This document shows, in pieces, positions 1 to 5,615 of a stretch of DNA of 5,943 bases; the first letter of the stretch is position 1, and each line of letters starts with the position of its first letter. The notes beneath the pieces were generated by a model, which saw only the letters and a program-made list of their open reading frames with translations, was not told where the DNA came from and did no database searches. The translations under genes and the position numbers were made by a program. Source of the DNA: Defluviitaleaceae bacterium (GTDB lineage Bacteria > Bacillota > Clostridia > Lachnospirales > WRAX01); the NCBI GenBank assembly GCA_009787945.1, contig WQSI01000077.1, positions 2,120 through 8,062 on the forward strand, read 5' to 3'.

Positions 1-1
1 C

Positions 2-373
2 CCTGCCGTTAAAATGGACATTCGCGGGCGGGATTTGATAACAGGCTTACCCAAAACCGTCAGCATCTCCAGCGACGAGGTAGGTCATGCGGTTTATGAG
101 CCTGTAAACTCCATTTTAGATGCTATCAAGGTTACATTGGAAAAAACCCCGCCAGAACTGGCTTCTGACATTATGGAAAGCGGGATAATGCTGACAGGGG
201 GCGGCGCGCTTATTGGTGGTTTGGACAAGCTTGTTAGCGTGGAAACTGGTATGCCTGTTAATATCGCTGATGAGCCGCTGAATTGCGTTGCCCAAGGCAC
301 GGGCATGGTTCTTGACCACATTAGTGACCTTAAAAACAACGTGCTTATCAGCTCCAAAAAGTTGAGAATGTAG
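2..373 (+). CDS. mreB: Rod shape-determining protein MreB, C-terminal part (5' end outside window)
   Basis: This is the last ~123 residues of MreB, the actin-like ATPase whose membrane-associated filaments position the elongation-phase peptidoglycan machinery. The reading frame is open from base 2 and enters from outside the window, so the internal ATG at base 14 is not the start. The fragment has the family's C-terminal signatures: IRGRDLITGLPKTV near its start, the nucleotide-binding LTGGGALIGGLDKL segment, then ETGMPVNIADEPLNCVAQGTG. It ends at TAG 371-373. Position ahead of mreC and mreD supports MreB rather than the paralogue Mbl. The GNAT gene follows after 28 nt, and no terminator-like hairpin separates them, so the genes are probably cotranscribed. 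The promoter is not in view. Identification is very secure; only the truncation by the window edge limits the description. Confidence 0.96.
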   Translation, partial: PAVKMDIRGRDLITGLPKTVSISSDEVGHAVYEPVNSILDAIKVTLEKTPPELASDIMESGIMLTGGGALIGGLDKLVSVETGMPVNIADEPLNCVAQGTGMVLDHISDLKNNVLISSKKLRM

Positions 374-401
374 AGCCTGTACTGAAACTTAGGGAGGTTA
401 C

Positions 402-908
402 ATGAAACTGCTTAAACCAACAACTGAACACAAAGGAAAAGCCCTGGCATACCGTCAGGCTCATTTTGATGCGGGCGAGCGTGCCATAGATGGCGATAAT
501 GGGCTGGATGATGCTGCCACCTATGAAGAATGGTTGACCCATCTTGAAGAAATGGAAGCTGGTGGTCACGAATTTTTGATACCTTCATCAACATATTTTG
601 CTGTTGTTGATGATGAGTTTGTTGGGGTTGTGGACATTCGTCACCGCCTTAATGATGGGCTTTTAAAGGCAGGTGGTCATGTGGGTTACAGCACCCACCC
701 AAGCCACCGCCGCAAAGGCTACGCCACAGAAATTTTGCGGCTTGCTTTAGAAAAATGCCGTGAAATGGGCATTTATAAGGTTCTTGTCACCTGCAATAAA
801 GACAATATCGGTTCACAAAAGACAATTTTAAGCAATGGGGGCATATTGGAGAATGAACACTTGTGCGAAAGCGGTGTCACCATATTAAGATATTGGATAG
901 AGGTATAA
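402..908 (+). CDS. GNAT-family N-acetyltransferase (COG3981-like) inside the mre operon
   Basis: This 168-residue protein is predicted to move an acetyl group from acetyl-CoA to an amine; the substrate cannot be read from sequence. The acetyl-CoA-binding motif A is seen as GYSTHPSHRRKGYATEIL (residues 95-112), with the R-x-x-G-x-A type loop RRKGYA at 103-108. It is followed by a helix and by the motif-B region CNKDNIGSQKTILSNGG (131-147). The N-terminal half, with a short charged helix and then STYFAVVDDEFVGVVDIRHRL, resembles the COG3981 group of predicted acetyltransferases. The start is well supported by AGGGAGGT about 4 nt before ATG 402. It lies 28 nt after mreB and ends 1 nt before mreC, so it is embedded in the cell-shape operon. 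A link to cell-wall or Mre function is only inference from position; it may equally be a general small-molecule acetyltransferase that landed there. Confidence 0.9.
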   Translation: MKLLKPTTEHKGKALAYRQAHFDAGERAIDGDNGLDDAATYEEWLTHLEEMEAGGHEFLIPSSTYFAVVDDEFVGVVDIRHRLNDGLLKAGGHVGYSTHPSHRRKGYATEILRLALEKCREMGIYKVLVTCNKDNIGSQKTILSNGGILENEHLCESGVTILRYWIEV

Positions 909-909
909 A

Positions 910-1755
910 ATGGAGTTTTTACACAAACACAAGAAATTCTTCATCCTGGGCTTGATGATATTGTCATTTGGTTTGATGGCGTTTACAGGGCGCGCAAATT
1001 ACGAGCAGGGGGTCATCCGCTCCTCTGTTGGTTTTGTGCTGTCAAATGGACAAGTCCTTTTTGCCAATATTGGAAATTGGTTTGCAGACCGTTTTGAATT
1101 TCTGCGCAATATGAATGATTTACATGCAGAAAACACCCGACTGCAAGAAGAGGTCAACCGTTTGCAAACAGACCTTGACAGGCTTCTATATCTGGAAGAA
1201 GAAAACCGCATGTTGGCAGAAATTATGGATTTATACCGTCATTATGCCGATTACGACACGGTGGGGGCAAACATTGTGGCGCGGGCGGGCAACAATTGGC
1301 ATGACACCTTTACAATCGACCGCGGCAGTAATGACAATATCTCCGTTAACATGGCGGTTCTTGCTCCTGGTGGGCTTGCTGGGCGGGTTTCCTCCGTTGG
1401 CTTCAATTATGCCGTGGTAATGCCTTTGTTAGAGGATAATTCGGCAGTTGCAGCTCAAGGTCTGCGCACTGGCGGCTGGGGTGTTGTACAAGGGGATATT
1501 AATCTTAGTAGCCAGGGGCTTTTGCGAATGAATTATATTGACGCTGATGCAGATTTAGCAATTGGCGACGAAATTATCACCAGCCAAACCTCTGCAATTT
1601 TCCCGCCAGGCATCCGCATTGGCGAAATTACAGAGCTGGGTCAAACCGCGGGAGGCATGAGATATGCCGTTGTAAGACCTAGCGTGGACTTTGGTCAGCT
1701 GTCCGCCGTTTTGATAATAACAGACGATTTTGAATTTGAGTTTGTGAGTGAATAA
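910..1755 (+). CDS. mreC: Rod shape-determining protein MreC
   Basis: MreC is the bitopic scaffold of the elongasome. It bridges MreB/MreD to the extracytoplasmic penicillin-binding proteins and is known to activate PBP2/RodA synthesis. The 281-residue length is normal. In order: a short basic cytoplasmic tail (KHKK), one membrane segment at about residues 9-26, a coiled coil at about 66-106 rich in Leu/Glu (LQEEVNRLQTDLDRLLYLEEE), then the beta-rich MreC domain. Within that domain are WHDTFTIDRGSNDNI, GLAGRV (155-160), LLEDNSAVAAQ and SAIFPPGIRIGEI (229-240), all typical of the family. The tail is acidic (DDFEFEFVSE). The ribosome binding site AGAGG (899-903) lies in the last codons of the acetyltransferase gene and the gap is 1 nt, so the two are probably translationally coupled. 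Its stop codon directly touches the mreD start. Confidence 0.95.
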   Translation: MEFLHKHKKFFILGLMILSFGLMAFTGRANYEQGVIRSSVGFVLSNGQVLFANIGNWFADRFEFLRNMNDLHAENTRLQEEVNRLQTDLDRLLYLEEENRMLAEIMDLYRHYADYDTVGANIVARAGNNWHDTFTIDRGSNDNISVNMAVLAPGGLAGRVSSVGFNYAVVMPLLEDNSAVAAQGLRTGGWGVVQGDINLSSQGLLRMNYIDADADLAIGDEIITSQTSAIFPPGIRIGEITELGQTAGGMRYAVVRPSVDFGQLSAVLIITDDFEFEFVSE

Positions 1756-2271
1756 ATGAGAATAGTTGTATACTCAATCATAATTTTATTTGACTTTTTC
1801 GTGTCCTCCACATGGTTGCACCATATCGCCGTGGGGGGCATAATGCCCAATACCACGCTGATAATCCTTGTTTCATATGCCCTGCTTCGTGATGATGTGG
1901 AGGGGGCAATTATGGGTTTTTGCGCTGGTCTTATTCACGACATCTTTTTCGGGCAAACCATAGGTATGACGGCAATGCTTATGATGTTTACAGGCTTTTT
2001 TGCAGGAAAACCTTTCCGCGACTTTTTTAAAGACAACTACATCGCCCCCATCATCATGGTTGCCGTTGCAACCCTTGCCTACGAATTTACCTACTTTATT
2101 TTAAATTTCTTGCTGCTTGGGCGCACAAATCTTATACGATACCTTGGCACGGTAATTCTGCCTGGTGTTGCCTACAATTTGGTGCTGTGCATCTTCGTTT
2201 ATAGGGCGATTTACATTATAGACGGGCTAATATCCCGCAGAGAAGAGCGCAGACGGGGCTTTATGAAATAA
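1756..2271 (+). CDS. mreD: Rod shape-determining protein MreD
   Basis: MreD is the polytopic membrane partner of MreC in the elongasome. The 171-residue protein is almost entirely hydrophobic, with about five membrane segments, and ends in a basic cytoplasmic tail (RREERRRGFMK). Family hallmarks are PNTTLIILVSYALLRDD (31-47) followed by GAIMGFCAGLIHDIFFGQTIG (50-70), with the conserved GL..D.FFG pattern. The start ATG follows the mreC stop with no gap (TAAATG) and there is no convincing Shine-Dalgarno sequence, so translation probably depends on ribosomes finishing mreC. It is the last gene of the operon here: a strong terminator hairpin begins at its stop codon. The mrdA (PBP2) or minCD genes that often follow mreD in Bacillota are absent from this position. 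Confidence 0.93.
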   Translation: MRIVVYSIIILFDFFVSSTWLHHIAVGGIMPNTTLIILVSYALLRDDVEGAIMGFCAGLIHDIFFGQTIGMTAMLMMFTGFFAGKPFRDFFKDNYIAPIIMVAVATLAYEFTYFILNFLLLGRTNLIRYLGTVILPGVAYNLVLCIFVYRAIYIIDGLISRREERRRGFMK

Positions 2272-2306
2272 AAGCCTGTGACTATTGATGTCACAGGCTT
2301 TTATTT
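2266..2306. terminator. Bidirectional intrinsic terminator between mreD and the ZIP gene
   Basis: A perfect inverted repeat has a GC-containing core, AAAGCCTGTGAC (2271-2282) pairing with GTCACAGGCTTT (2290-2301), around a 7-nt loop (2283-2289). A/T pairs extend the stem outward to about 17 bp, from 2266 to 2306. Read rightward it ends in TTTTATTTATT; read leftward the mirror strand ends in TTTTATTTC. It can therefore stop transcripts from both convergent genes. The 5' arm overlaps the mreD stop codon, and the ZIP stop codon (2308-2310) lies just outside the other arm. Confidence 0.93.
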
Positions 2307-2307
2307 A

Positions 2308-3114
2308 TTACAGCCAAAACAAGCTAACCCCCATTATAGCCATACCAATAAACAAGCTCAAAATTACGGCAGAGTGCTTGACGTATCTGTATGCGGTAGG
2401 CAGTAGCTGATTAAATGAAATGTAAATCATCATGCCCGCAACCCCTGCAAACAAAATCCCTAAAACCATTCCGTTAATACTGAACCCCAGCCTTGTGAAA
2501 AGGAAAAAGGCAAGCAAAGCCCCTAAGGGTTCTGTAGCACCAGAGGCGAAGGCGGCACCAATCGCTTTTGATTTGCTGCCCGTGGCAGCGTAAATTGGCG
2601 ATGCCACAGCAATGCCTTCTGGAAAGTTGTGGATTGCGATTGCAACAGCCATTGTAATTCCCAAGGCGGGGTCATAAAGGGCTGCCACGAAAACAATCAG
2701 CCCTTCAGGCAGGTTGTGAAGAGCGATTGACAAGGCAGTCATCAGCCCTGCTCGCTTTAAGCCCGTTTTTTCTTCGGCTGTATAATAACCATCCTGCTCT
2801 TTGGCTTTAATTTTAATGCGGTCTGGGGAAGGGATTATCTTGTCAATTATCGCGGTTAGTGCCACGCCTGCAAAAAATGCAACGGTAACACCGATAATTG
2901 CATAATCCCCCATTACATATTCTTCCAAAAGTTCATAGGATTTGCCAAACATCTCTACAAAGCTAACATAAATCATAACCCCTGCCGCAATGGCAAGGCA
3001 AATGCCTAAAAATTTAGGTGTCATGGCTTTTTTATGCAAAATTACCAAGCCGCCAAAACCAGTAAACAAGCCAGCAGACAGGGTTATCAAAAATGCAAAC
3101 AAAACATCATTCAT
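2308..3114 (-). CDS. zupT: ZIP-family divalent metal importer (ZupT-like)
   Basis: This is a predicted cytoplasmic-membrane importer of divalent metals. Family members carry Zn, Fe, Mn or Co, and sequence alone does not settle which. The 268 residues, about eight membrane segments, fit bacterial ZupT (about 257 residues in E. coli). The binuclear metal-site motifs are intact: HNLPEG (133-138) in the fourth segment and HNFPEG (162-167) in the fifth, followed by SGATEPLGAL (191-200), also typical. The early MIYVSFVEM (47-55) matches the family. A hydrophilic, charged cytoplasmic loop lies at about 94-120. The start ATG is preceded on the minus strand by GGGAGGA (complement of 3121-3127). The gene is divergent from the metalloregulator at 3250 and has a consensus promoter with a palindrome abutting the -10, so it is likely repressed when metal is plentiful. 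The symbol is by family; the substrate is unproven. Confidence 0.92.
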   Translation of the reverse strand: MNDVLFAFLITLSAGLFTGFGGLVILHKKAMTPKFLGICLAIAAGVMIYVSFVEMFGKSYELLEEYVMGDYAIIGVTVAFFAGVALTAIIDKIIPSPDRIKIKAKEQDGYYTAEEKTGLKRAGLMTALSIALHNLPEGLIVFVAALYDPALGITMAVAIAIHNFPEGIAVASPIYAATGSKSKAIGAAFASGATEPLGALLAFFLFTRLGFSINGMVLGILFAGVAGMMIYISFNQLLPTAYRYVKHSAVILSLFIGMAIMGVSLFWL

Positions 3115-3137
3115 ATAAACATCCTCCCAAAAAATTC

Positions 3138-3159
3138 ATTGTTAGTTACAACTAACAAT
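3138..3159. promoter_or_regulatory. Perfect 22-bp palindrome, likely operator of the metalloregulator
   Basis: The arm ATTGTTAGTT (3138-3147) and its exact reverse complement (3150-3159) are separated by AC. The palindrome directly abuts the -10 box of the ZIP promoter and covers the expected transcription start, the classic place for a repressor. Size, AT-richness and the TTAGTT/AACTAA core are compatible with DtxR/MntR-family operators, which bind dimeric winged-helix regulators, but I cannot verify the binding specificity. It lies about 40 bp upstream of the regulator's own -35 box, so autoregulation is less obvious. As a leader hairpin it lacks a T-run and would not make a terminator. Confidence 0.8.
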
Positions 3160-3188
3160 ATTATATTACGTGGCGGCAATTTTGTCAA
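3160..3188 (-). promoter_or_regulatory. Consensus sigma-A-type promoter of the ZIP gene
   Basis: On the minus strand, TTGACA (complement of 3183-3188) and TATAAT (complement of 3160-3165) are both perfect consensus and are separated by exactly 17 bp. Transcription should start near 3153, leaving a leader of about 40 nt with the ribosome binding site before ATG at 3114. A promoter this strong next to a metalloregulator gene suggests control by repression. The 17-bp spacer is unusually GC-rich for this AT-rich intergenic region. Confidence 0.88.
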
Positions 3189-3197
3189 CTCTTTTAT

Positions 3198-3225
3198 TTG
3201 ATTTTTTTAAAATTTATGGTATAAT
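3198..3225 (+). promoter_or_regulatory. Extended -10 promoter of the metalloregulator-thiI unit
   Basis: A TG-n-TATAAT extended -10 element (TG at 3217-3218, TATAAT at 3220-3225) lies downstream of a weaker -35, TTGATT (3198-3203), with a 16-bp spacer. Transcription should start near 3232, giving a leader of about 18 nt before ATG 3250. The -35 boxes of this promoter and of the divergent ZIP promoter are only about 10 bp apart, so the two polymerase sites lie back to back. Confidence 0.75.
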
Positions 3226-3249
3226 GTAAAAGTGAGAGGGGGCAAGCCC

Positions 3250-3618
3250 ATGAAAACCCAAGAATCAACAGAAAATTATTTAGAAGCAATTTTGATTTTG
3301 GAGCAAGGGGGCAGACCCGTCCGCTCTGTGGATATTGCTGTCCATTTAGGATACAGCCGCCCTAGCGTGTCTGCCGCCGTTAAAAAATTGACGGCGGAGG
3401 GCTTTGTTGAGGTGGCAGGCGGCACAATCACCCTAACTAAAGATGGGCGCGAGATTGCCGAAACCATGTATGAAAGGCATATAATTTTATCAGACTGGCT
3501 GATTTCTTTAGGGGTGGACAAACAGACTGCCGTAGACGATGCTTGCCGCATTGAGCATGTTATAAGCAAGGAAAGTTTTGACGCTATTAAAAATCACTTG
3601 GCGCAACTGGGGAGGTAA
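3250..3618 (+). CDS. DtxR/MntR-family metal-dependent transcriptional repressor
   Basis: This dimeric winged-helix regulator is expected to bind DNA when loaded with Mn, Fe or Zn and to repress metal uptake, here probably the divergent ZIP gene. I chose ATG 3250 (122 residues) because AGAGGGGG (3235-3241) precedes it. An in-frame GTG at 3232 coincides with the likely transcription start and has no ribosome binding site. The helix-turn-helix is at about 24-48 (SVDIAVHLGYSRPSVSAAVKKL), a beta wing at 52-63, and the metal/dimer domain at 68-122. Against B. subtilis MntR (142 residues), metal ligands E12 (=E11), H77, E102 and H103 are kept, but D8 is Asn9 and E99 is Cys99. Cys at this place recalls iron-type DtxR (C102). 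There is no SH3-like third domain. thiI starts 2 nt after the stop. The mntR symbol is avoided because the metal is uncertain. Confidence 0.93.
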   Translation: MKTQESTENYLEAILILEQGGRPVRSVDIAVHLGYSRPSVSAAVKKLTAEGFVEVAGGTITLTKDGREIAETMYERHIILSDWLISLGVDKQTAVDDACRIEHVISKESFDAIKNHLAQLGR

Positions 3619-3623
3619 ATTTG
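3609..3623 (+). promoter_or_regulatory. Ribosome binding site and TTG start of thiI, overlapping the regulator's 3' end
   Basis: GGGGAGGT (3609-3616) lies in the last codons of the regulator gene and runs into its TAA (3616-3618). It sits about 5 nt before TTG 3621. This strong site supports the rare TTG start, and the protein from it (MDKTQEVLLIKYGEIALRGGNR) begins just as ThiI family members do. The 2-nt gap makes translational coupling likely. Confidence 0.85.
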
Positions 3624-4811
3624 GACAAGACACAGGAAGTTTTATTAATAAAATATGGCGAAATAGCCTTGCGGGGAGGTAATCGCCGTATATATGAAAA
3701 TATGCTGATGGATGCTATCCGAAAAAACCTTGAAAACGCAGGTTTTGAAGGGTTTCACTTTTATAAAGAGCAGGGGCGTTTTGTGGTTGCTGGGGGGGAT
3801 ATGGAAAAGCCCTTGTCTGGCGCAATTGCTCACATAGTCTGTGTTTTCGGCATCACGTCAGTTTGTCGTGGTGTTCGTCTGGCGGAGCGGTCTGTTGAAA
3901 GTTTGTTTGATGCAGCTTTGGGCTACGCCAAGGAAAATATTGGCAATTCAGCCACTTTCAAAGTGACAACAAACCGCGCAGACAAAAATTTCCCAGGAAA
4001 ATCTAACGAAATTTCTGCCGAGCTGGGTGGTCATATATTAACAAGCTTTCCAGAGCTGAAAGTTAAGCTGGAAAAGCCTGACTTTGAGCTGATTGTGGAA
4101 ATTCGCAATAGCATTTATATCTATTCCAAGGCCACAGAAGTGGAAGGCCCTGGCGGCTTGCCTCCTGGCTCTGCTGGCAAGGGTGTGTTGCTGCTATCTG
4201 GCGGCATCGACAGCCCTGTTGCGGGCTATTTGGCGGCAAAGCGGGGAATTGATTTAACAGCCATTTATTTCCATTCTCCGCCATACACTAGCGAGCGGGC
4301 GAAAGAAAAGGTGCTGGACATAGCCAAGCAACTTTCCCACCACACAGGAAAAATTAAGGTTATTGTTGTGAATTTTACGGAAATTCAGCTCTACTTAAAC
4401 GACAAAACGCCCCCTGCCAAAATCACTCTAATGTTAAAGCGGGCAATGCTTAAAATGGCGGGGATAACGGCACAAAGCGAGAAGGGTCTTGCCATAATTA
4501 CAGGGGATGCAGTGGGTCAGGTTGCCAGCCAAACCCTCCACAGCCTTCACGCCATGACAGGGGCAACGGATTTGCCTATTTTGCGACCCCTCGCAACTTA
4601 TGATAAAAAAGACATTGTAGGTCTGGCTCAAAAAATAGGAACTTTTGACATTTCCATACGCCCATTTGACGATTGCTGCACCCTTTTCTTGCCCAAAAAC
4701 CCCGAAACCAAGCCAAAACTGTCAATTATCCAAAATATCGAGCGCAAAATGGATGACTTAGAGCATCTGATGTCAACCGCTTTAGAGCAGGCTGAAATTT
4801 ATCAATTTTAA
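3621..4811 (+). CDS. thiI: tRNA uracil 4-sulfurtransferase ThiI, short form without rhodanese domain
   Basis: ThiI adenylates U8 of tRNA and inserts sulfur to give 4-thiouridine, a near-UV sensor; in some bacteria it also serves thiamine thiazole synthesis. The 396 residues show an N-terminal ferredoxin-like region (KYGEIALRGGNR, 11-22), a THUMP domain (about 60-170, with KVTTNRADKNFPGKSNEI), and a PP-loop ATP-pyrophosphatase domain with SGGIDSP (193-199), followed by MLKRAML and TGDAVGQVASQT (294-305). The FDDCCTLFLPKNP segment (349-361) holds the Cys pair matching the catalytic Cys344 region of E. coli ThiI. The C-terminal rhodanese domain of the 482-residue E. coli protein is missing, as in B. 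subtilis, so sulfur must come directly from a cysteine desulfurase. Such a nifS/nifZ-type gene often lies just upstream in Bacillota; here that place is taken by the metalloregulator. Confidence 0.96.
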   Translation: MDKTQEVLLIKYGEIALRGGNRRIYENMLMDAIRKNLENAGFEGFHFYKEQGRFVVAGGDMEKPLSGAIAHIVCVFGITSVCRGVRLAERSVESLFDAALGYAKENIGNSATFKVTTNRADKNFPGKSNEISAELGGHILTSFPELKVKLEKPDFELIVEIRNSIYIYSKATEVEGPGGLPPGSAGKGVLLLSGGIDSPVAGYLAAKRGIDLTAIYFHSPPYTSERAKEKVLDIAKQLSHHTGKIKVIVVNFTEIQLYLNDKTPPAKITLMLKRAMLKMAGITAQSEKGLAIITGDAVGQVASQTLHSLHAMTGATDLPILRPLATYDKKDIVGLAQKIGTFDISIRPFDDCCTLFLPKNPETKPKLSIIQNIERKMDDLEHLMSTALEQAEIYQF

Positions 4812-4913
4812 ACAAAACTAATAGAAAGGTCAATGGTCAGCAAAAGTTGTCCTGTGCCACGATATTATTAACCACAACATAAAGATGCATTTGTATTAGG
4901 CGGAGGTATAACG
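4812..4913. other. Short intergenic gap after thiI with no clear signals
   Basis: I see no convincing intrinsic terminator after thiI and no well-spaced -35/-10 pair before the next gene. TTGTCC (4847-4852) and TATTAT (4863-4868) are present but only 10 bp apart. Read-through from thiI into the next gene is possible. Confidence 0.4.
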
Positions 4914-5393
4914 GTGAAAAAGAGATTTATGTTTTTGGTACTCGGACTGATTGTTTCGGCTTTTGCTTTGTTTTTTATGTGGCCCTTGTCTTTTTCGGTT
5001 ATGTTTGATGATATTTCCGATAATGCACGAATATATGTAGTTGTTAATGAAACTGGGGTCAAATTTGAAGGCGGGGTCGAAGTTCCCCGCGGCGAAGTCA
5101 CAGAGCATATAATCACATCTGACTCACAAAAATTTCAGCAAATCCAGCAAATTCTAGACAACTTTTCTTACCGCCGAACTTTTAGAACTTTTTTCAGTGA
5201 CGCTTCCATGATGGGAGATGATGCTGGTTTTTGGTTGTCAATATATGTGATTAGAGAAAACGACACGAGAAGCATAATCACAGGAGGCACTCGAGAAATT
5301 CTTGTAAATTCCCGTGTTTATCGTGTTGGATATTGGGGAAACAGAGCCAACATAGAAATGATGAATGAAATACGTAGCCTGCTAGAAAGCTGA
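4914..5393 (+). CDS. Small membrane-anchored or exported protein of unknown function
   Basis: I do not recognise this 159-residue protein. It starts with Lys-Lys-Arg and a strongly hydrophobic stretch (about residues 5-22), which is either a signal peptide or an uncleaved anchor. There is no Cys in a lipobox, so it is not a lipoprotein. The rest is polar and looks like a mixed alpha/beta extracytoplasmic domain: IYVVVNETGVKFEG (40-53), a Gln-rich helix SQKFQQIQQILDNFSY (71-86), an aromatic/Arg stretch YRRTFRTFF (86-94), and a C-terminal helix NIEMMNEIRSLLES. The layout resembles small secreted proteins of unknown function common in clostridia. The GTG start is well supported by AGGCGGAGG (4898-4906), about 7 nt upstream. 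It is rightward, 102 nt after thiI, and may share read-through transcription. The first rightward T-tailed hairpin after it is at 5616-5648. Confidence 0.8.
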   Translation: MKKRFMFLVLGLIVSAFALFFMWPLSFSVMFDDISDNARIYVVVNETGVKFEGGVEVPRGEVTEHIITSDSQKFQQIQQILDNFSYRRTFRTFFSDASMMGDDAGFWLSIYVIRENDTRSIITGGTREILVNSRVYRVGYWGNRANIEMMNEIRSLLES

Positions 5394-5435
5394 TAAGTAT
5401 TATCTTCCTTCGCTTCACAAAGCGGAAGCTCAATC

Positions 5436-5460
5436 AAAAACCGCCCACGGTTATGGGCGG
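5436..5460 (-). terminator. Intrinsic terminator read on the minus strand
   Basis: A CCGCCCA / TGGGCGG stem (5441-5447 with 5454-5460) has a 6-nt loop. It is followed on the minus strand by TTTTTGATT (complement of 5432-5440). Read rightward there is no T-run, so it should stop only leftward transcripts, such as the one from the gene ending at 5653. Confidence 0.75.
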
Positions 5461-5488
5461 CTCAGACCACAGACAAAGTATCCTACAA

Positions 5489-5518
5489 CGTCATTGCGGG
5501 CTTGACCCGCAATCCCAT
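5489..5518 (+). repeat. Palindromic repeat, left copy
   Basis: A 30-nt unit begins CGTCAT and forms an 8-bp stem, ATTGCGGG (5493-5500) with CCCGCAAT (5506-5513), around the loop CTTGA. It ends with CCCAT. Repeats of the general type TCATTGCGGGCTTGACCCGC are dispersed in many bacterial genomes. Similarity to the right copy extends inward to 5525, with GTAAT shared. Confidence 0.75.
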
Positions 5519-5559
5519 ATGTAATAACTAACCCCTATTTTGTGGGCTTGGAATTACTG

Positions 5560-5589
5560 ATGGGCTCCCGCGTCAAGCGCGGGATGACG
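5560..5589 (-). repeat. Palindromic repeat, right copy, inverted
   Basis: Read on the minus strand this 30-nt unit also begins CGTCAT, has the same CTTGA loop and ends CCCAT, with a 7-bp stem TCCCGCG/CGCGGGA. It matches the left copy at 23 of 30 positions. Six of the seven differences form three compensatory base-pair swaps, so the hairpin is kept although the stem sequence differs. Confidence 0.75.
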
Positions 5590-5615
5590 AGTTTGGAGGG
5601 TTTGTTATCAGTATG

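Noticed and set aside
3138..3159. Riboswitch or attenuator in the ZIP leader
   Set aside because: The leader is only about 40 nt and its palindrome has a 2-nt centre, no T-run and no recognisable aptamer. A DNA operator fits better.
3232..3249. Upstream GTG start for the metalloregulator (128 residues)
   Set aside because: The GTG coincides with the expected transcription start 7 nt after the -10 box and has no ribosome binding site. ATG 3250 has AGAGGGGG at good spacing and gives the usual family N-terminus.
4063..4284. Leftward frame within thiI
   Set aside because: It lies opposite a well-conserved gene, has no ribosome binding site and gives a low-complexity, Gln/Pro/Ser-rich product typical of a shadow frame.
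5409..5426. Small hairpin TTCGCTT / AAGCGGA just after the unknown exported protein gene, as a terminator
   Set aside because: The stem is about 7 bp with a G-T pair and no T-run follows on either strand, so I do not call it a terminator.
5489..5589. CRISPR array
   Set aside because: Only two repeat copies are present, in opposite orientation, with no regular spacers and no cas genes.
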